64,000 nt of DNA from Bacteroidota bacterium. GTDB lineage: Bacteria; Bacteroidota; Bacteroidia; UKL13-3. Positions 35,090 through 44,700 of this stretch are shown here, piece by piece. The position numbers were made by a program, and so were the translations under genes. The stretch covers positions 1 to 64,000 of the forward strand of contig CANHGM010000002.1 of the NCBI GenBank assembly GCA_947460345.1, given 5' to 3'. The first letter of the stretch is position 1. Every line of letters begins with the position of its first letter. A model generated the notes under the pieces. That model had not been told where the DNA came from, searched no databases, and was given only the letters and a program-made list of their open reading frames with translations.

Positions 35090-36484
35090 ATGATTGAATC
35101 ACATTTAAGAGAACGTCTCATTACTGGAGACAAATCGTATGGACAGATATCAGAAGATATATGCCGCCCAATTGAGAATCCTCCTACAAAAGCTTGGTGG
35201 GCTGGTTTTTCATTATCATTTGTATTCCTTTGTATACTAGGATTGAGTTTATCAGTTTCAGTAGGAATAGGATTAGGAATGTGGGGAATTAATAAATCAG
35301 TAGGTTGGGCTTGGGATATAACCAACTTCGTATTTTGGGTTGGTATAGGTCATGCTGGTACACTTATATCAGCTATCTTATTGTTGTTTCGTCAAAAATG
35401 GAGAATGAGTATTAACCGTTCTGCAGAAGCCATGACCATTTTTGCGGTTATGTGTGCTGCTATATTCCCAGTGTTTCACATGGGTAGAGTATGGGATGGT
35501 TTTTGGGCTTTGCCTTTACCAAACAATTTTGGTTCACTTTGGGTAAATTTTAACTCACCACTTCTTTGGGACGTATTTGCGATTTCTACATATTTCACAG
35601 TATCAATATTCTTTTGGTACATGGGTTTGATTCCAGATATTGCTACAGTTCGTGACCGTGCAAAAACTAAAACAGCTAAATGGGCTTATAATTTATTTGC
35701 AATGGGTTGGAATGGTTCAATGAGAACATGGATGCGTTATGAGATTGTTTGTTTAATATTAGCAGGTATTTCTACACCACTAGTATTATCAGTACATACA
35801 ATTGTATCAATGGACTTTGCTACATCAGTTATTCCGGGATGGCATACTACTATATTCCCTCCATATTTTGTAGCAGGTGCAATCTTCTCTGGTTTCGGAA
35901 TGGTGTTGACTCTTTTGGTTATTGCCAGAAAAGTAATGAACTATGAAGATTATATCACTATTCATCATTTAGATGCGATGTGTAAAGTGGTAATGTTAAC
36001 AGGAACTATAGTTGGTTGTGCTTATATTACTGAATTCTTTGTGGCTTGGTATTCTGGTGTTGAATACGAACAATATGCTTTCAAAAATCGTGCATTTGGA
36101 GATTATTGGTGGGCTTATTGGACCATGATGACTTGTAACCTTGTAGCACCTCAAGTGTTTTGGTTTAAAAAGATTCGTCAAAACCCAACTATCATTTTCA
36201 TCATGTCTATCATTGTGAATATTGGTATGTGGTTCGAGCGTTTTGTAATTATAGTAACATCACTTCACAGAGATTATATCCCTTCAAGTTGGACATACTA
36301 TCGTCCTACTATTACTGAGATTGGAATATTCTTAGGAACTTTTGGATTATTCTTTACTTGTTATTTCTTATTCTGTAAATTCTTACCATCTATATCAATA
36401 GCTGAAACTAAAGCAATCATGCCAATAGATCAGTTACCTATTGCAAAAGAAAGAATGAAAAAAGAAGGACATTCACATCACTAA
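35090..36484 (+). CDS. actC: Alternative complex III subunit ActC (NrfD-like quinol-binding)
   Basis: A 464-residue membrane protein with about ten helices of the NrfD/PsrC family. In alternative complex III, ActC forms the quinol-binding membrane core with ActF. The N-terminal segment ERLITGDKSYGQISEDICRPIEN and the motif GHAGTLISAILLLFRQKWR fit family blocks. It starts 43 bases after actB and is followed 38 bases later by actD. No heme motif is present, as expected. Confidence 0.93.
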   Translation: MIESHLRERLITGDKSYGQISEDICRPIENPPTKAWWAGFSLSFVFLCILGLSLSVSVGIGLGMWGINKSVGWAWDITNFVFWVGIGHAGTLISAILLLFRQKWRMSINRSAEAMTIFAVMCAAIFPVFHMGRVWDGFWALPLPNNFGSLWVNFNSPLLWDVFAISTYFTVSIFFWYMGLIPDIATVRDRAKTKTAKWAYNLFAMGWNGSMRTWMRYEIVCLILAGISTPLVLSVHTIVSMDFATSVIPGWHTTIFPPYFVAGAIFSGFGMVLTLLVIARKVMNYEDYITIHHLDAMCKVVMLTGTIVGCAYITEFFVAWYSGVEYEQYAFKNRAFGDYWWAYWTMMTCNLVAPQVFWFKKIRQNPTIIFIMSIIVNIGMWFERFVIIVTSLHRDYIPSSWTYYRPTITEIGIFLGTFGLFFTCYFLFCKFLPSISIAETKAIMPIDQLPIAKERMKKEGHSHH

Positions 36485-36522
36485 TTAATAAACTACATTC
36501 CAACTTATAATACATTAAAAGA

Positions 36523-37068
36523 ATGAAGCCAACAAAATTTATAGCAGGAGTATTTGACGATCCAGTATTGTTATTACGTGCCGCTAAAAAAGCAAAAGAA
36601 ACAGGAATAAAAGTATACGACTGCTACACTCCCTTTGCAGTCCATGGATTAGATAAACATTTAGGTATTAAACGTACTCGTTTATCTATAGCAGCGTTTT
36701 TATATGGATGTACAGGTTTTGTATTGTCATTCATTTTACAAAATTATATTAGCTGGGTAGATTGGCCTATTAACATTGGTGGTAAACCAAACACATTCGC
36801 TCTTGTAACATTTGTACCTGTATGTTTTGAATCTACAGTTTTATGTACAGCTCTACTTACTATTTTTACTTTTTGGGCTAAGAGTAGAATGTTCCACGGA
36901 GTAATTCCTGATTTATTTGATAACCGTCAGACTAGTGATTTATTTATCATGGCTATTGATGCTGATTCAAACAAAAATCACGATGCTATTGAGTCTATGT
37001 TAAAACAAGAAGGAGCAATTGATATTCGTAAAAAAGAATTTGCTTCTAATCACTCACTAATTCAATAA
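36523..37068 (+). CDS. actD: Alternative complex III subunit ActD (DUF3341)
   Basis: A 181-residue protein with the DUF3341 pattern. The N-terminal FDDPVLLLRAAKKAKETGIKVYDCYTPFAVHGLD is soluble. Two membrane helices follow (about 58-77 and 102-122), then a short soluble C-terminal ferredoxin-like part. DUF3341 proteins are the ActD subunits of alternative complex III, bridging membrane and peripheral subunits. The position between actC and actE fits the conserved operon order. Confidence 0.93.
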   Translation: MKPTKFIAGVFDDPVLLLRAAKKAKETGIKVYDCYTPFAVHGLDKHLGIKRTRLSIAAFLYGCTGFVLSFILQNYISWVDWPINIGGKPNTFALVTFVPVCFESTVLCTALLTIFTFWAKSRMFHGVIPDLFDNRQTSDLFIMAIDADSNKNHDAIESMLKQEGAIDIRKKEFASNHSLIQ

Positions 37069-37089
37069 ACTTAATTGACGAAAAAGATT

Positions 37090-37728
37090 ATGAAGTATAA
37101 ATTTTTAACAGCAGTTATAGTATCGTCATTAGCTACAGCTATGCTTGTTTCATCTTGTGGAAAAAGCCGTGGCAATGATCCTGGTACTGAATATATGCCT
37201 GATATGTATGTTTCTGAAGCATACGAACCTTTGACTCAACCTGAAGAGAAACCAAATACCATCAATCCTTATGGGATGAATATGAGAGTTGCTCCTGCCA
37301 ATACTATAGCACGTAATCAATTGAGCTATTACTATCCTTATGAAAAAACACCTGAAGGATACGAGGCTGCTAAAAAAGAATTGAGAATGCCTGCTACTAT
37401 TGAAAGAACGGCTAAAACTTTAACTAAAGGAAAACATCTTTATGATATCAACTGTAGCCCTTGTCATGGTGACCAAGGTTTGGCTGATGGAGCAGTAGCT
37501 GCTAAGCTTCCTTCAATTCCATCATATGCAACTGATAGAATTCAAAACTTAGAAGTGGGAGGTATGTACCATACTATTACTTATGGTTTGAACTTAATGG
37601 GTTCATACGCTTCTGTATTAACTCCAGAAGAGCGTTGGTGTGTAATACAATATGTTGAATTGCTAAGAACCAAAGCAAAACCAGGTGCTACTGAAGCTGC
37701 TCAAGCTGATACCACCAAAAAAAACTAA
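37090..37728 (+). CDS. actE: Alternative complex III subunit ActE (monoheme cytochrome c lipoprotein)
   Basis: A 212-residue lipoprotein cytochrome c. The signal ends at a lipobox (LVSSC, Cys23). The single heme site is CSPCH (Cys122-His126), and the axial Met is likely in the segment LNLMGSYASVLTPEERW. ActE relays electrons between ActA and the downstream oxidase. The ATG at 37090 (MKYKF) is preferred to a TTG at 37075 because a standard lipoprotein signal begins there. It is followed by actF after 35 bases. Confidence 0.93.
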   Translation: MKYKFLTAVIVSSLATAMLVSSCGKSRGNDPGTEYMPDMYVSEAYEPLTQPEEKPNTINPYGMNMRVAPANTIARNQLSYYYPYEKTPEGYEAAKKELRMPATIERTAKTLTKGKHLYDINCSPCHGDQGLADGAVAAKLPSIPSYATDRIQNLEVGGMYHTITYGLNLMGSYASVLTPEERWCVIQYVELLRTKAKPGATEAAQADTTKKN

Positions 37729-37763
37729 TTAATTTTAATAATCAAGATAGTAAAATAATTAAG

Positions 37764-39005
37764 ATGGAAAATCATCAAATAGAATTAACTCAAGAGCGTT
37801 TCGACTTCACTTCAAAAATGAAAAACGTTATATTCATGGCTATTGCAGCTGGAATATTGTTTACCGTTTTAGGTTTTGTGACTGAAAGTGCTGAGTTTAA
37901 AATGAAACATTTTTGGTTAAGTATGCTAATGGGTGCATACTATACTTTCCTAATAAGCTTAGCAGGTTCAGTATTTGTAGGTATTAATTACCTTGCAAAT
38001 GCAGGATGGAGCGTTGCTTTTAAACGTGTACCTGAAGCCATGGGGCAATATGTGATAATTGGAGGTGCAGCTTTAATAGCTATCTTCTTATTAGGTAATC
38101 ATGATATCTACCATTGGATGGGCGAAGAAGCTAAAAATGATCCTGTTTTGGTTGGTAAAAGTAGCTTCTTAAACATGGGTTTCTTTGTAGCTTCAAGTGC
38201 CATATTTTTTGGTCTATACTTTTTCTTTACTAGAAAATTAAGAGCTCTATCTTTAAAAGAAGACAGCATCGAAGGACAAGATAAATTTGGCGGTAAAATA
38301 TTCCATACTTGTCGTAGATATTCAAACGTTTTTATTGCCATATTTGGTTTTACTTTCCCAGTTGTTGCTTGGGAGTGGATGATGAGTATTGACCCACATT
38401 GGTATTCAACTATCTATTCTGTATACAATTTTGCCATCTTATGGGTTTGTGGAATTTCAACAATGGCATTAATTGTATTATTCTTAAAACGTCATGGATA
38501 TTTAAGTATTGTTTCTAAAGAGCATATGCACGACTTAGGAAAAATGATGTTTGCCTTCTCAATCTTCTGGACTTATATCTGGTTATCTCAATACTTATTG
38601 ATATGGTATGCCAATATCCCTGAAGAATCTATTTACTTTACTCAAAGAGGTGTTGGTACTGCAACTGAACCTAATAACTTTACATTGCAATTTTGGTTAA
38701 ACTTAGGTTTAAACTTCTTATGCCCATTATTGATTTTTATGAGCAGCACTGCTAAACGTAAACCAAATGTTATGGCTACTTTAGGAGCTATCATATTAAT
38801 TGGTCACTGGAACGATTTATACCTAATGGTTATGCCAGGTACATTAGGTGAAAATGCACATATCGGTTTCTTTGAAATAGGAGCTACTTTATTATTCTTT
38901 GGAATATTTATTTATGTAACTCTTGCTTCATTAGCTAAACAAAACCTAATCACTATGGGTCACCCATACTTAGAAGAAAGCATCCATCACGAAGTAACAC
39001 CATAG
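37764..39005 (+). CDS. actF: Alternative complex III subunit ActF (membrane)
   Basis: A 413-residue membrane protein with about ten helices and distant NrfD resemblance. ActF pairs with ActC in the membrane core of alternative complex III. The WEWMMSIDPHWYSTIYSVYNF block in the middle is a family hallmark. It is the last act gene; a strong terminator hairpin follows at 39025. No cox or caa3 oxidase genes follow, although they often do in this operon type, so the terminal oxidase is elsewhere. Confidence 0.92.
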   Translation: MENHQIELTQERFDFTSKMKNVIFMAIAAGILFTVLGFVTESAEFKMKHFWLSMLMGAYYTFLISLAGSVFVGINYLANAGWSVAFKRVPEAMGQYVIIGGAALIAIFLLGNHDIYHWMGEEAKNDPVLVGKSSFLNMGFFVASSAIFFGLYFFFTRKLRALSLKEDSIEGQDKFGGKIFHTCRRYSNVFIAIFGFTFPVVAWEWMMSIDPHWYSTIYSVYNFAILWVCGISTMALIVLFLKRHGYLSIVSKEHMHDLGKMMFAFSIFWTYIWLSQYLLIWYANIPEESIYFTQRGVGTATEPNNFTLQFWLNLGLNFLCPLLIFMSSTAKRKPNVMATLGAIILIGHWNDLYLMVMPGTLGENAHIGFFEIGATLLFFGIFIYVTLASLAKQNLITMGHPYLEESIHHEVTP

Positions 39006-39024
39006 TCGTTTATACAAATTTTTA

Positions 39025-39060
39025 AAAAAGTCCTCACATTATTTGTGGGGATTTTTTTTT
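39025..39060 (+). terminator. Intrinsic terminator of the act operon
   Basis: TCCTCACA (39031-39038) pairs with TGTGGGGA (39044-39051), with one G-T pair and loop TTATT, followed by nine Ts and preceded by a run of As. It is a strong rho-independent terminator right after actF. Confidence 0.85.
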
Positions 39061-39101
39061 ATTTAAAGTATTTTCTAAGTTCATTCGTCTTACTTAATAT
39101 T

Positions 39102-39290
39102 ATGGAGACTTTTAATGGGTTAACAATGAGTGAAGATTCAACCATATCAATTACAAATACCATCAGACAGTTTGGAAAAAAACTGTTCGGTTTTGTGCGT
39201 GGTAGGGTAAACTCTAATGAAGACGCTGAAGATATATTGCAGGAGGTATGGTATCAGTTGAGCAATATGAGTAATCTAAACGATATAACC
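39102..39290 (+). pseudogene. Truncated ECF-type sigma factor (5' part only)
   Basis: The frame encodes ITNTIRQFGKKLFGFVRGRV, then SNEDAEDILQEVWYQLSN, region 2 of an ECF sigma factor (RNA polymerase core binding and -10 recognition start). After LNDI the homology stops; the expected SWLYRVARNKI region and all of region 4 are missing. The frame runs on to 39440 without family likeness, so the functional part ends near 39290. The starts ATG 39102 and 39126 are both possible. It is a decayed remnant, probably cut by deletion or replacement, not a functional sigma factor. Confidence 0.75.
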
Positions 39291-39322
39291 ACTGCATTGT
39301 CTAACCACATTCTATACTACAA

Positions 39323-39340
39323 TGTTCCAATATTGGAACA
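39323..39340. repeat. 18-bp perfect dyad TGTTCCAATATTGGAACA
   Basis: The sequence equals its own reverse complement. It lies between the truncated sigma gene and a terminator-like hairpin. The perfect symmetry without a loop suggests a protein-binding operator or an insertion target rather than an RNA hairpin. No matching gene is next to it. Confidence 0.5.
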
Positions 39341-39348
39341 AATAAAAT

Positions 39349-39552
39349 CTACAAAAAGAACTCCTCTATATATGAGGAGTTCTTTTTGTATAATTGTATT
39401 GCAAAACGGGCTGCCCAAAACTTATATAAGCCGGATCTAAGTATATATTCTTCGAAACCTTTAATGGATAAGAGAAATATATCTAAGTTGTCGCCGTTCT
39501 TTAAGAATGGTGACTTATATATAAAAGCAAGGTCTGTGACCTGGTATTCTTG
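39349..39552 (-). pseudogene. Possible 3' remnant of a minus-strand gene
   Basis: The minus strand has an open frame of 67 codons without a start codon. It reads DLAFIYKSPFLKNGDNLDIF and LRSGLYKFWAARFAIQLYKKN, a residue mix that looks coding, ending at a TAG at 39349 on the hairpin edge. No ATG, TTG or GTG in good context lies upstream, so it looks like the tail of a lost gene. I do not recognise the family. The plus-strand frame covering the same bases is unconvincing. Confidence 0.25.
39351..39389. terminator. Bidirectional terminator-like hairpin, 16-bp perfect stem
   Basis: ACAAAAAGAACTCCTC (39351-39366) is the exact reverse complement of GAGGAGTTCTTTTTGT (39374-39389) around a 7-nt loop TATATAT. 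The A-run at one end and the T-run at the other let it end transcripts from both sides. It separates the sigma remnant on the left from the minus-strand remnant on the right. Confidence 0.75.
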
Positions 39553-39707
39553 CTATAAAGTTTTTTAGGATATATAGGTTTTGAACAGTATCTGCAATCA
39601 TGAGTTTGCGTCGCTCTATTAGACATGCGTATGAAATATATTTTTAACATTAACCGTTCTTGGAGAAAGGCGATAACGGGGCAAAACTCACCTGAGGTTA
39701 TTGACCT

Positions 39708-40973
39708 CTACCACCTTCTAAAACTCTTCTTAGGCTTCTGCTCAGACTTATTAGCTGAGGCATTATCCGCAGGCTTAGGTCTGCTTGGACGGCCTTGGTT
39801 GCGTTGTTGAGGAGCAGGAGCTTTTACAGGGTTGTGGTTTACTAATGGATAAGGATGGTCGCTAATGGCGGGTATCTTTTTATCAATTAGTTTTTCAATG
39901 TCTTTGAGGTAGGCTTTTTCTTCAGCATCGCAAAAAGAGAAGGCAGTACCATTGGCTCCGGCTCTGCCTGTACGGCCAATGCGGTGCACATATGTTTCAG
40001 ATACGTTAGGCAATTCAAAATTGATGACATATTCTAGGTCGTCTACGTCTATACCGCGGGCAGCAATATCAGTAGCTACTAACACACGGGTGGTTTTGGC
40101 TTTAAAGCTATTGAGTGCGTTTTGGCGGGCGTTCTGAGCTTTGTTGCCATGAATGGCTTGGGCTTTGATATTGTGTTTTACCAGTAACCTTACTACTTTG
40201 TCGGCCCCGTGTTTGGTGCGGGTAAATACCAAAACTGTTCTTATCTTTTGGTTTTTAAGAATCTCGATGAGTAAGTTGGTTTTGTTTTCTTTATCTACGT
40301 AGTAAATAAATTGTTTAATGGTCTCTGCTGTAGAAGAGATGGGGGTAACTTCCACCTTTTTAGGGTGATGAAGTATGGTATTGGCCAGTTTTATAATCTC
40401 AGCGGGCATGGTTGCAGAGAAAAACAAAGATTGTCTGCGAGCAGGCAGTATGGCTATTAGTTTTTTAACGTCGTGAATAAAGCCCATGTCGAGCATACGG
40501 TCTGCTTCGTCAAGCACAAATATTTCGATATTTTTGAGAGAGATAATGCCTTGGTTGATGAGGTCGAGCAAGCGGCCTGGTGTGGCAATAAGTATATCTA
40601 CTCCGTTTCTTAGAGCAATGGCTTGTGAATGTTGATTAACGCCTCCAAAGATAACGGTGCTGGTCAGGCCTAGGTGTCGGCCATAGGCGTTAAAGCTTTC
40701 GCCAATTTGAATGGCTAATTCGCGGGTAGGCGTTACAATTAGGCTTCTCACTTGTTTTTTGGCATGAGGTACCCTGTTTTGAGCCAAGAGTTGTAAAATA
40801 GGAATGGCAAAAGCGGCTGTTTTGCCGGTGCCTGTTTGAGCACAGCCTAAAAGGTCGGTGCCATCTAAAACAATAGGGATGGCTTGAGCTTGAATGGGTG
40901 TAGGGGTAGTGTATCCTTCTTCTGATAATGATTTAAGAATAGGATCAATGATGTTTAGTTCTTGAAATTGCAT
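39708..40973 (-). CDS. rhlE: DEAD-box RNA helicase (RhlE-type)
   Basis: A 421-residue ATP-dependent RNA helicase. The motifs appear in order: Q motif ([12 protein letters not shown]), [11 protein letters not shown], Ia [14 protein letters not shown] (DEADRMLD), [43 protein letters not shown]. The C-terminal tail ([21 protein letters not shown]) is basic and disordered, typical of RhlE-like proteins that help ribosome assembly and cold adaptation. It is a single gene with about 700-bp low-coding flanks on both sides. Confidence 0.95.
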   Translation of the reverse strand: MQFQELNIIDPILKSLSEEGYTTPTPIQAQAIPIVLDGTDLLGCAQTGTGKTAAFAIPILQLLAQNRVPHAKKQVRSLIVTPTRELAIQIGESFNAYGRHLGLTSTVIFGGVNQHSQAIALRNGVDILIATPGRLLDLINQGIISLKNIEIFVLDEADRMLDMGFIHDVKKLIAILPARRQSLFFSATMPAEIIKLANTILHHPKKVEVTPISSTAETIKQFIYYVDKENKTNLLIEILKNQKIRTVLVFTRTKHGADKVVRLLVKHNIKAQAIHGNKAQNARQNALNSFKAKTTRVLVATDIAARGIDVDDLEYVINFELPNVSETYVHRIGRTGRAGANGTAFSFCDAEEKAYLKDIEKLIDKKIPAISDHPYPLVNHNPVKAPAPQQRNQGRPSRPKPADNASANKSEQKPKKSFRRW

Positions 40974-41246
40974 GAAATGTGTGAGAAATAATCTATCAAA
41001 ATAATGAGTGTTAGTCAGCGTCTACTGGCTTTTGATGATTAAAAAAATGTGTTATATGTTGTTAAGTTGTAATTACTAACTAACAGTAGACATATAGTTG
41101 TAAAGAAAGTGCAAAGATAGGTGGGTTGGGGTTGAATTGATTTTTTTTTAATTTTGGGTTTTAATAAGTTTATGGTTTGGAGGTATTATTAAGTTGTTAA
41201 AGAATTTTGTGTATGGGGTTTGAACTTAGTCGGTTATCATTAGTTT

Positions 41247-41294
41247 CCACTTTTTTCATTGCCAAAAAAGTGGTCAAAATTCCGATAGCTATCG
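41247..41294. repeat. Interspersed-repeat-like hairpins
   Basis: CCACTTTTTT (41247-41256) pairs exactly with AAAAAAGTGG (41264-41273), and CGATAGCTATCG (41283-41294) is a perfect 12-bp palindrome just after it. Both motifs are familiar from repeated intergenic elements in Bacteroidota genomes; I cannot count copies beyond this window. Confidence 0.5.
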
Positions 41295-41611
41295 CGAACT
41301 AGGGCTATGGAATCCTCTCTTGAAAAACTACGAAACAGTTTTAAGCACGAACGGCTAAGGTTTGCAAGAGTGGTTGACTCAAGTAAGGGTTTGTGAAGGC
41401 AAACTGCTCGTTCTAGCTGCAGGCCCTCAACACAAAACTGTTTCTTGTTTTTCTGCGAAATGATTCCAATGCCCGTCCCTGCCATTCAGCTTCGGTGGTA
41501 TATTGAACATTAGGCGTAGCTGCATGATTGATAGGGCTGCTGAAACCGTAAAGCATATCTGTGTTCATTTGTCTTATAAGTGAACTAATTTTTTTACGTT
41601 TAATTATAGAG

Positions 41612-41632
41612 ATGCTGAAACAAGTTCAGCAT
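41612..41632. repeat. ATGCTGAA/TTCAGCAT dyad
   Basis: Arms ATGCTGAA (41612-41619) and TTCAGCAT (41625-41632) flank a 5-nt loop. This kind of dyad is frequent in Bacteroidota intergenic repeats. It lies about 60 bases before the mfd promoter and could be a remnant of the same repeat family as 41240-41500. Confidence 0.45.
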
Positions 41633-41690
41633 GACCAATTATAAGAAAATGAAAAATAAAATCGCATTCGGGTAGCGTGCATATAGGCCT

Positions 41691-41698
41691 TATCTTCG
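41691..41698 (+). promoter_or_regulatory. -7 promoter box of mfd
   Basis: TATCTTCG, a near match to TAnnTTTG, ends 13 bases before the ATG at 41712 and 1 base before an in-frame ATG at 41700. The start point would fall near 41704, which favours the 41712 start. Confidence 0.5.
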
Positions 41699-41711
41699 CA
41701 TGTTCATAGCG

Positions 41712-44700
41712 ATGAAACTTACTGAGCTGATAGATGAAATAAAACGTGGAGAAAAGTTTCAAAGTTTGGTAGCTGCATTAGCTGCTAAACAATTACCAGA
41801 TTCTGCCGTTCACCTCTCGGGTTTTTCCGGAGCGGGCAGTTCAGTCATGTCCGCTTGTTTTATTCATGAGTATAGGCAACCTGTACTTTTTATAGTAGAC
41901 AACCTAGACCAAGCCAACTACTTAGCCAACGATTTAAGCAATTTGCTAGAAGGTAAAGTAATAGATGTTTTTCCTTCTTCATTTAAAAGAAGCTTTCAAT
42001 ACAACCAACCTGACAATGCCCTGATACTTCAAAGAGCTGAGGTGTTGAGCAAACTTAATACTACCAGCGAGTCGGCATTGTTTCAGTCTACCTTAAGGCT
42101 CATAGTGAGCTATCCTGAGGCATTAGTAGAGCAAGTAATTACTCAAGATGACTTAACCAAAAGTAGTTATGAAGTGAAGGTAGGAGACAAGCTAGACATA
42201 GAATTCTTTCTTGAGTTTTTGGTTGAGCATGGATTTGAACGAAGTGACTTTGTTTATGAGGCTGGGTTTTTTAGCATCAGAGGTGGTATATTAGATGTGT
42301 ACTCATTCTCAAACCCGTTACCATTTAGAATAGAACTTGATGGCGATATTATAGAAAGCATCAGAGAGTTTAACCCTGAAGACCAACTCTCTACCCGTAA
42401 AATGCAGTTTTTTTCATTGGTGCCCAATGTGCAGTCGGTGGCTTTGCAACAGCAGCATCAATCATTCTTTCAATACCTGCCTCACCACACGTTGGTTTGG
42501 AGCAAAGACTTGCCCTATGCGTTTGATGTGGTAGAAAAGATACAAAACAAAGCCAAAGGAACGCTCATCAACCTAAATACGGCACAAGGTGATATGTTTG
42601 AGTTGCCAGCTATTGAGCTTTTTGCTGACGGTGATACTTTTAAAAAACATTTAAGCAATTTTAAAAAAGTAGAATACGGTCCACGAGCATATTTTAAAGC
42701 GGCTGATCAAGTGGTGTTTAACCAAAGTCCACAGCCATCTTTTAACAAACAGTTTAACTTGATTAAAGATGACCTGAAAGCCAACAAAGACAAAGGATAT
42801 AAAAACTTAGTTTTCTCAGACTCAGGTAAACAGATAGAAAGGTTGTATGCCATATTTGATGATATTGACCCTACTGTTGAGTTCGAACCCGTGTTTCATG
42901 CTATAAGCGAAGGGTATATAGACCATGATTTGAAATTTGTTTGTTACACCGAGCATCAACTTTTTGATAGGTTTTATAAATTCAAATCAAGAGAAAGCCA
43001 CAGCCGTAATAAGATGATTACGCTGAAAGAGTTGAGAGAATTGAAGCCAGGAGATTATGTAGTGCACACCGACCATGGAATTGGTAAGTTTGCTGGACTA
43101 GAGAAAATGGATGTTTCAGGCACCAAAGTAGAAGTGGTGCGTTTGGTGTATAGAGACAATGATTTGTTATATGTGCCAATAAACTCACTCAATAAAATTT
43201 CAAAATATATAGGCAAAGATGGAACAGAACCTAGGCTGAACAAGCTTGGTAGTGATGCTTGGGACAAACTAAAAAGGAATACCAAAGCCAAAGTAAAAGA
43301 CATTGCCAGAGATTTGATACAATTATATGCTGCCAGAAAATCGCAAACAGGATTTCAGTTCAGCCCTGATAATTATATGCAAACTGAGCTTGAGGCAAGT
43401 TTTATATATGAAGACACGCCAGACCAAGCCAAGGCTACTGATGACTTTAAGAAAGACATGGAGAGCCCCAACCCAATGGACAGGTTGATATGTGGCGATG
43501 TAGGATTTGGAAAAACAGAAGTGGCTATTAGAGCGGCATTCAAAGCCGTATGTGACAGTAAGCAAGTAGCTATTTTGGTTCCTACTACTATTTTAGCAAG
43601 CCAACATTATAGAACATTTAAAGAACGGTTAAGAGATTTTCCGGTGAATATTGATTTTGTGAATAGGTTTAGAACAGCCACTGAACAAAAAGACATCCTC
43701 AGAAGAACCAAAGAAGGGAAAATAGATATATTGATAGGCACACACAGAATACTAAGTAAAGATGTTGGGTTTAAAGATTTAGGATTGATGATTATAGATG
43801 AAGAGCAAAAGTTTGGAGTGGCAAGTAAAGAAAAACTAAAACAATTTAGAGTAAATGTAGACACACTAACACTTACAGCTACACCAATACCTCGAACCTT
43901 GCATTTTAGTTTGATGGGAGCTAGAGATTTAAGCATCATCAATACACCACCGCCTAACAGACAGCCAGTGACCACCGAGTTACATGCCATAGATGATGAA
44001 ATAATTAGAGATGCAATAAATGAAGAAATAAGCAGAGGAGGTCAAGTGTTTGTGATACACAACCGGGTAAAAGATATTTATGACTTAGCCGATAAAATCA
44101 GGGGATTGTGCCCACAAGCAAAAGTAGGCGTGGGGCATGGCCAGTTAGAAGGGCATGAGCTAGAAGAAGTGATGATAAAATTTGTAGAAGCAGAGTATGA
44201 TGTGCTTGTAGCTACTACTATTATTGAAAGTGGATTAGATATAACTAATGCCAACACCATATTGATAAACAATGCACATATGTATGGGTTGAGCGATATT
44301 CATCAAATGAGAGGTAGGGTAGGTAGAAGCAATAAAAAAGCATATTGTTACTTGTTGGTGCCTGGGTTAGGAATGCTCACTGAAGATGCTCGAAAAAGAT
44401 TGTCGGCTATAGAAGAGTTTAGTGATTTGGGAAGTGGATTTAATGTAGCCATGAGAGATTTAGACATTAGAGGCAGTGGAAACTTGTTGGGTGCTGAACA
44501 AAGCGGTTTTATTGCTGAGATTGGGTTTGAGATGTACCACAAGATTTTAGATGAAGCTGTTCAAGAGCTAAAAGACTTTGAGTTTAAAGACTTGTTTAAA
44601 GATGAACCAGAAAAAGAAGTAAAGAAAGATGTGACTGTAGATGCAGATATTGCCCTAGTGATTCCAGATTTTTTTGTAAGAAGCAACCAAGAGCGGCTTT

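Larger units (their letters stand above)
40974..41690. other. 717-bp stretch without a real gene, repeat-like
   Basis: No convincing gene. The left part (40974-41230) is plain AT-rich spacer downstream of the start of rhlE and likely holds its promoter. The middle (41240-41500) is more GC-balanced and resembles interspersed repeat DNA common in Bacteroidota: hairpins at 41247-41273 and 41283-41294 and an 81-codon minus-strand frame of low-complexity, non-homologous character. The right part has another short dyad at 41612-41632. These repeats are likely non-coding. Confidence 0.5.

Noticed and set aside
41240-41485. 81-codon minus-strand frame as a gene
   Set aside because: It lies in repeat-like DNA with hairpins, lacks a promoter or family match and resembles translated intergenic repeat.
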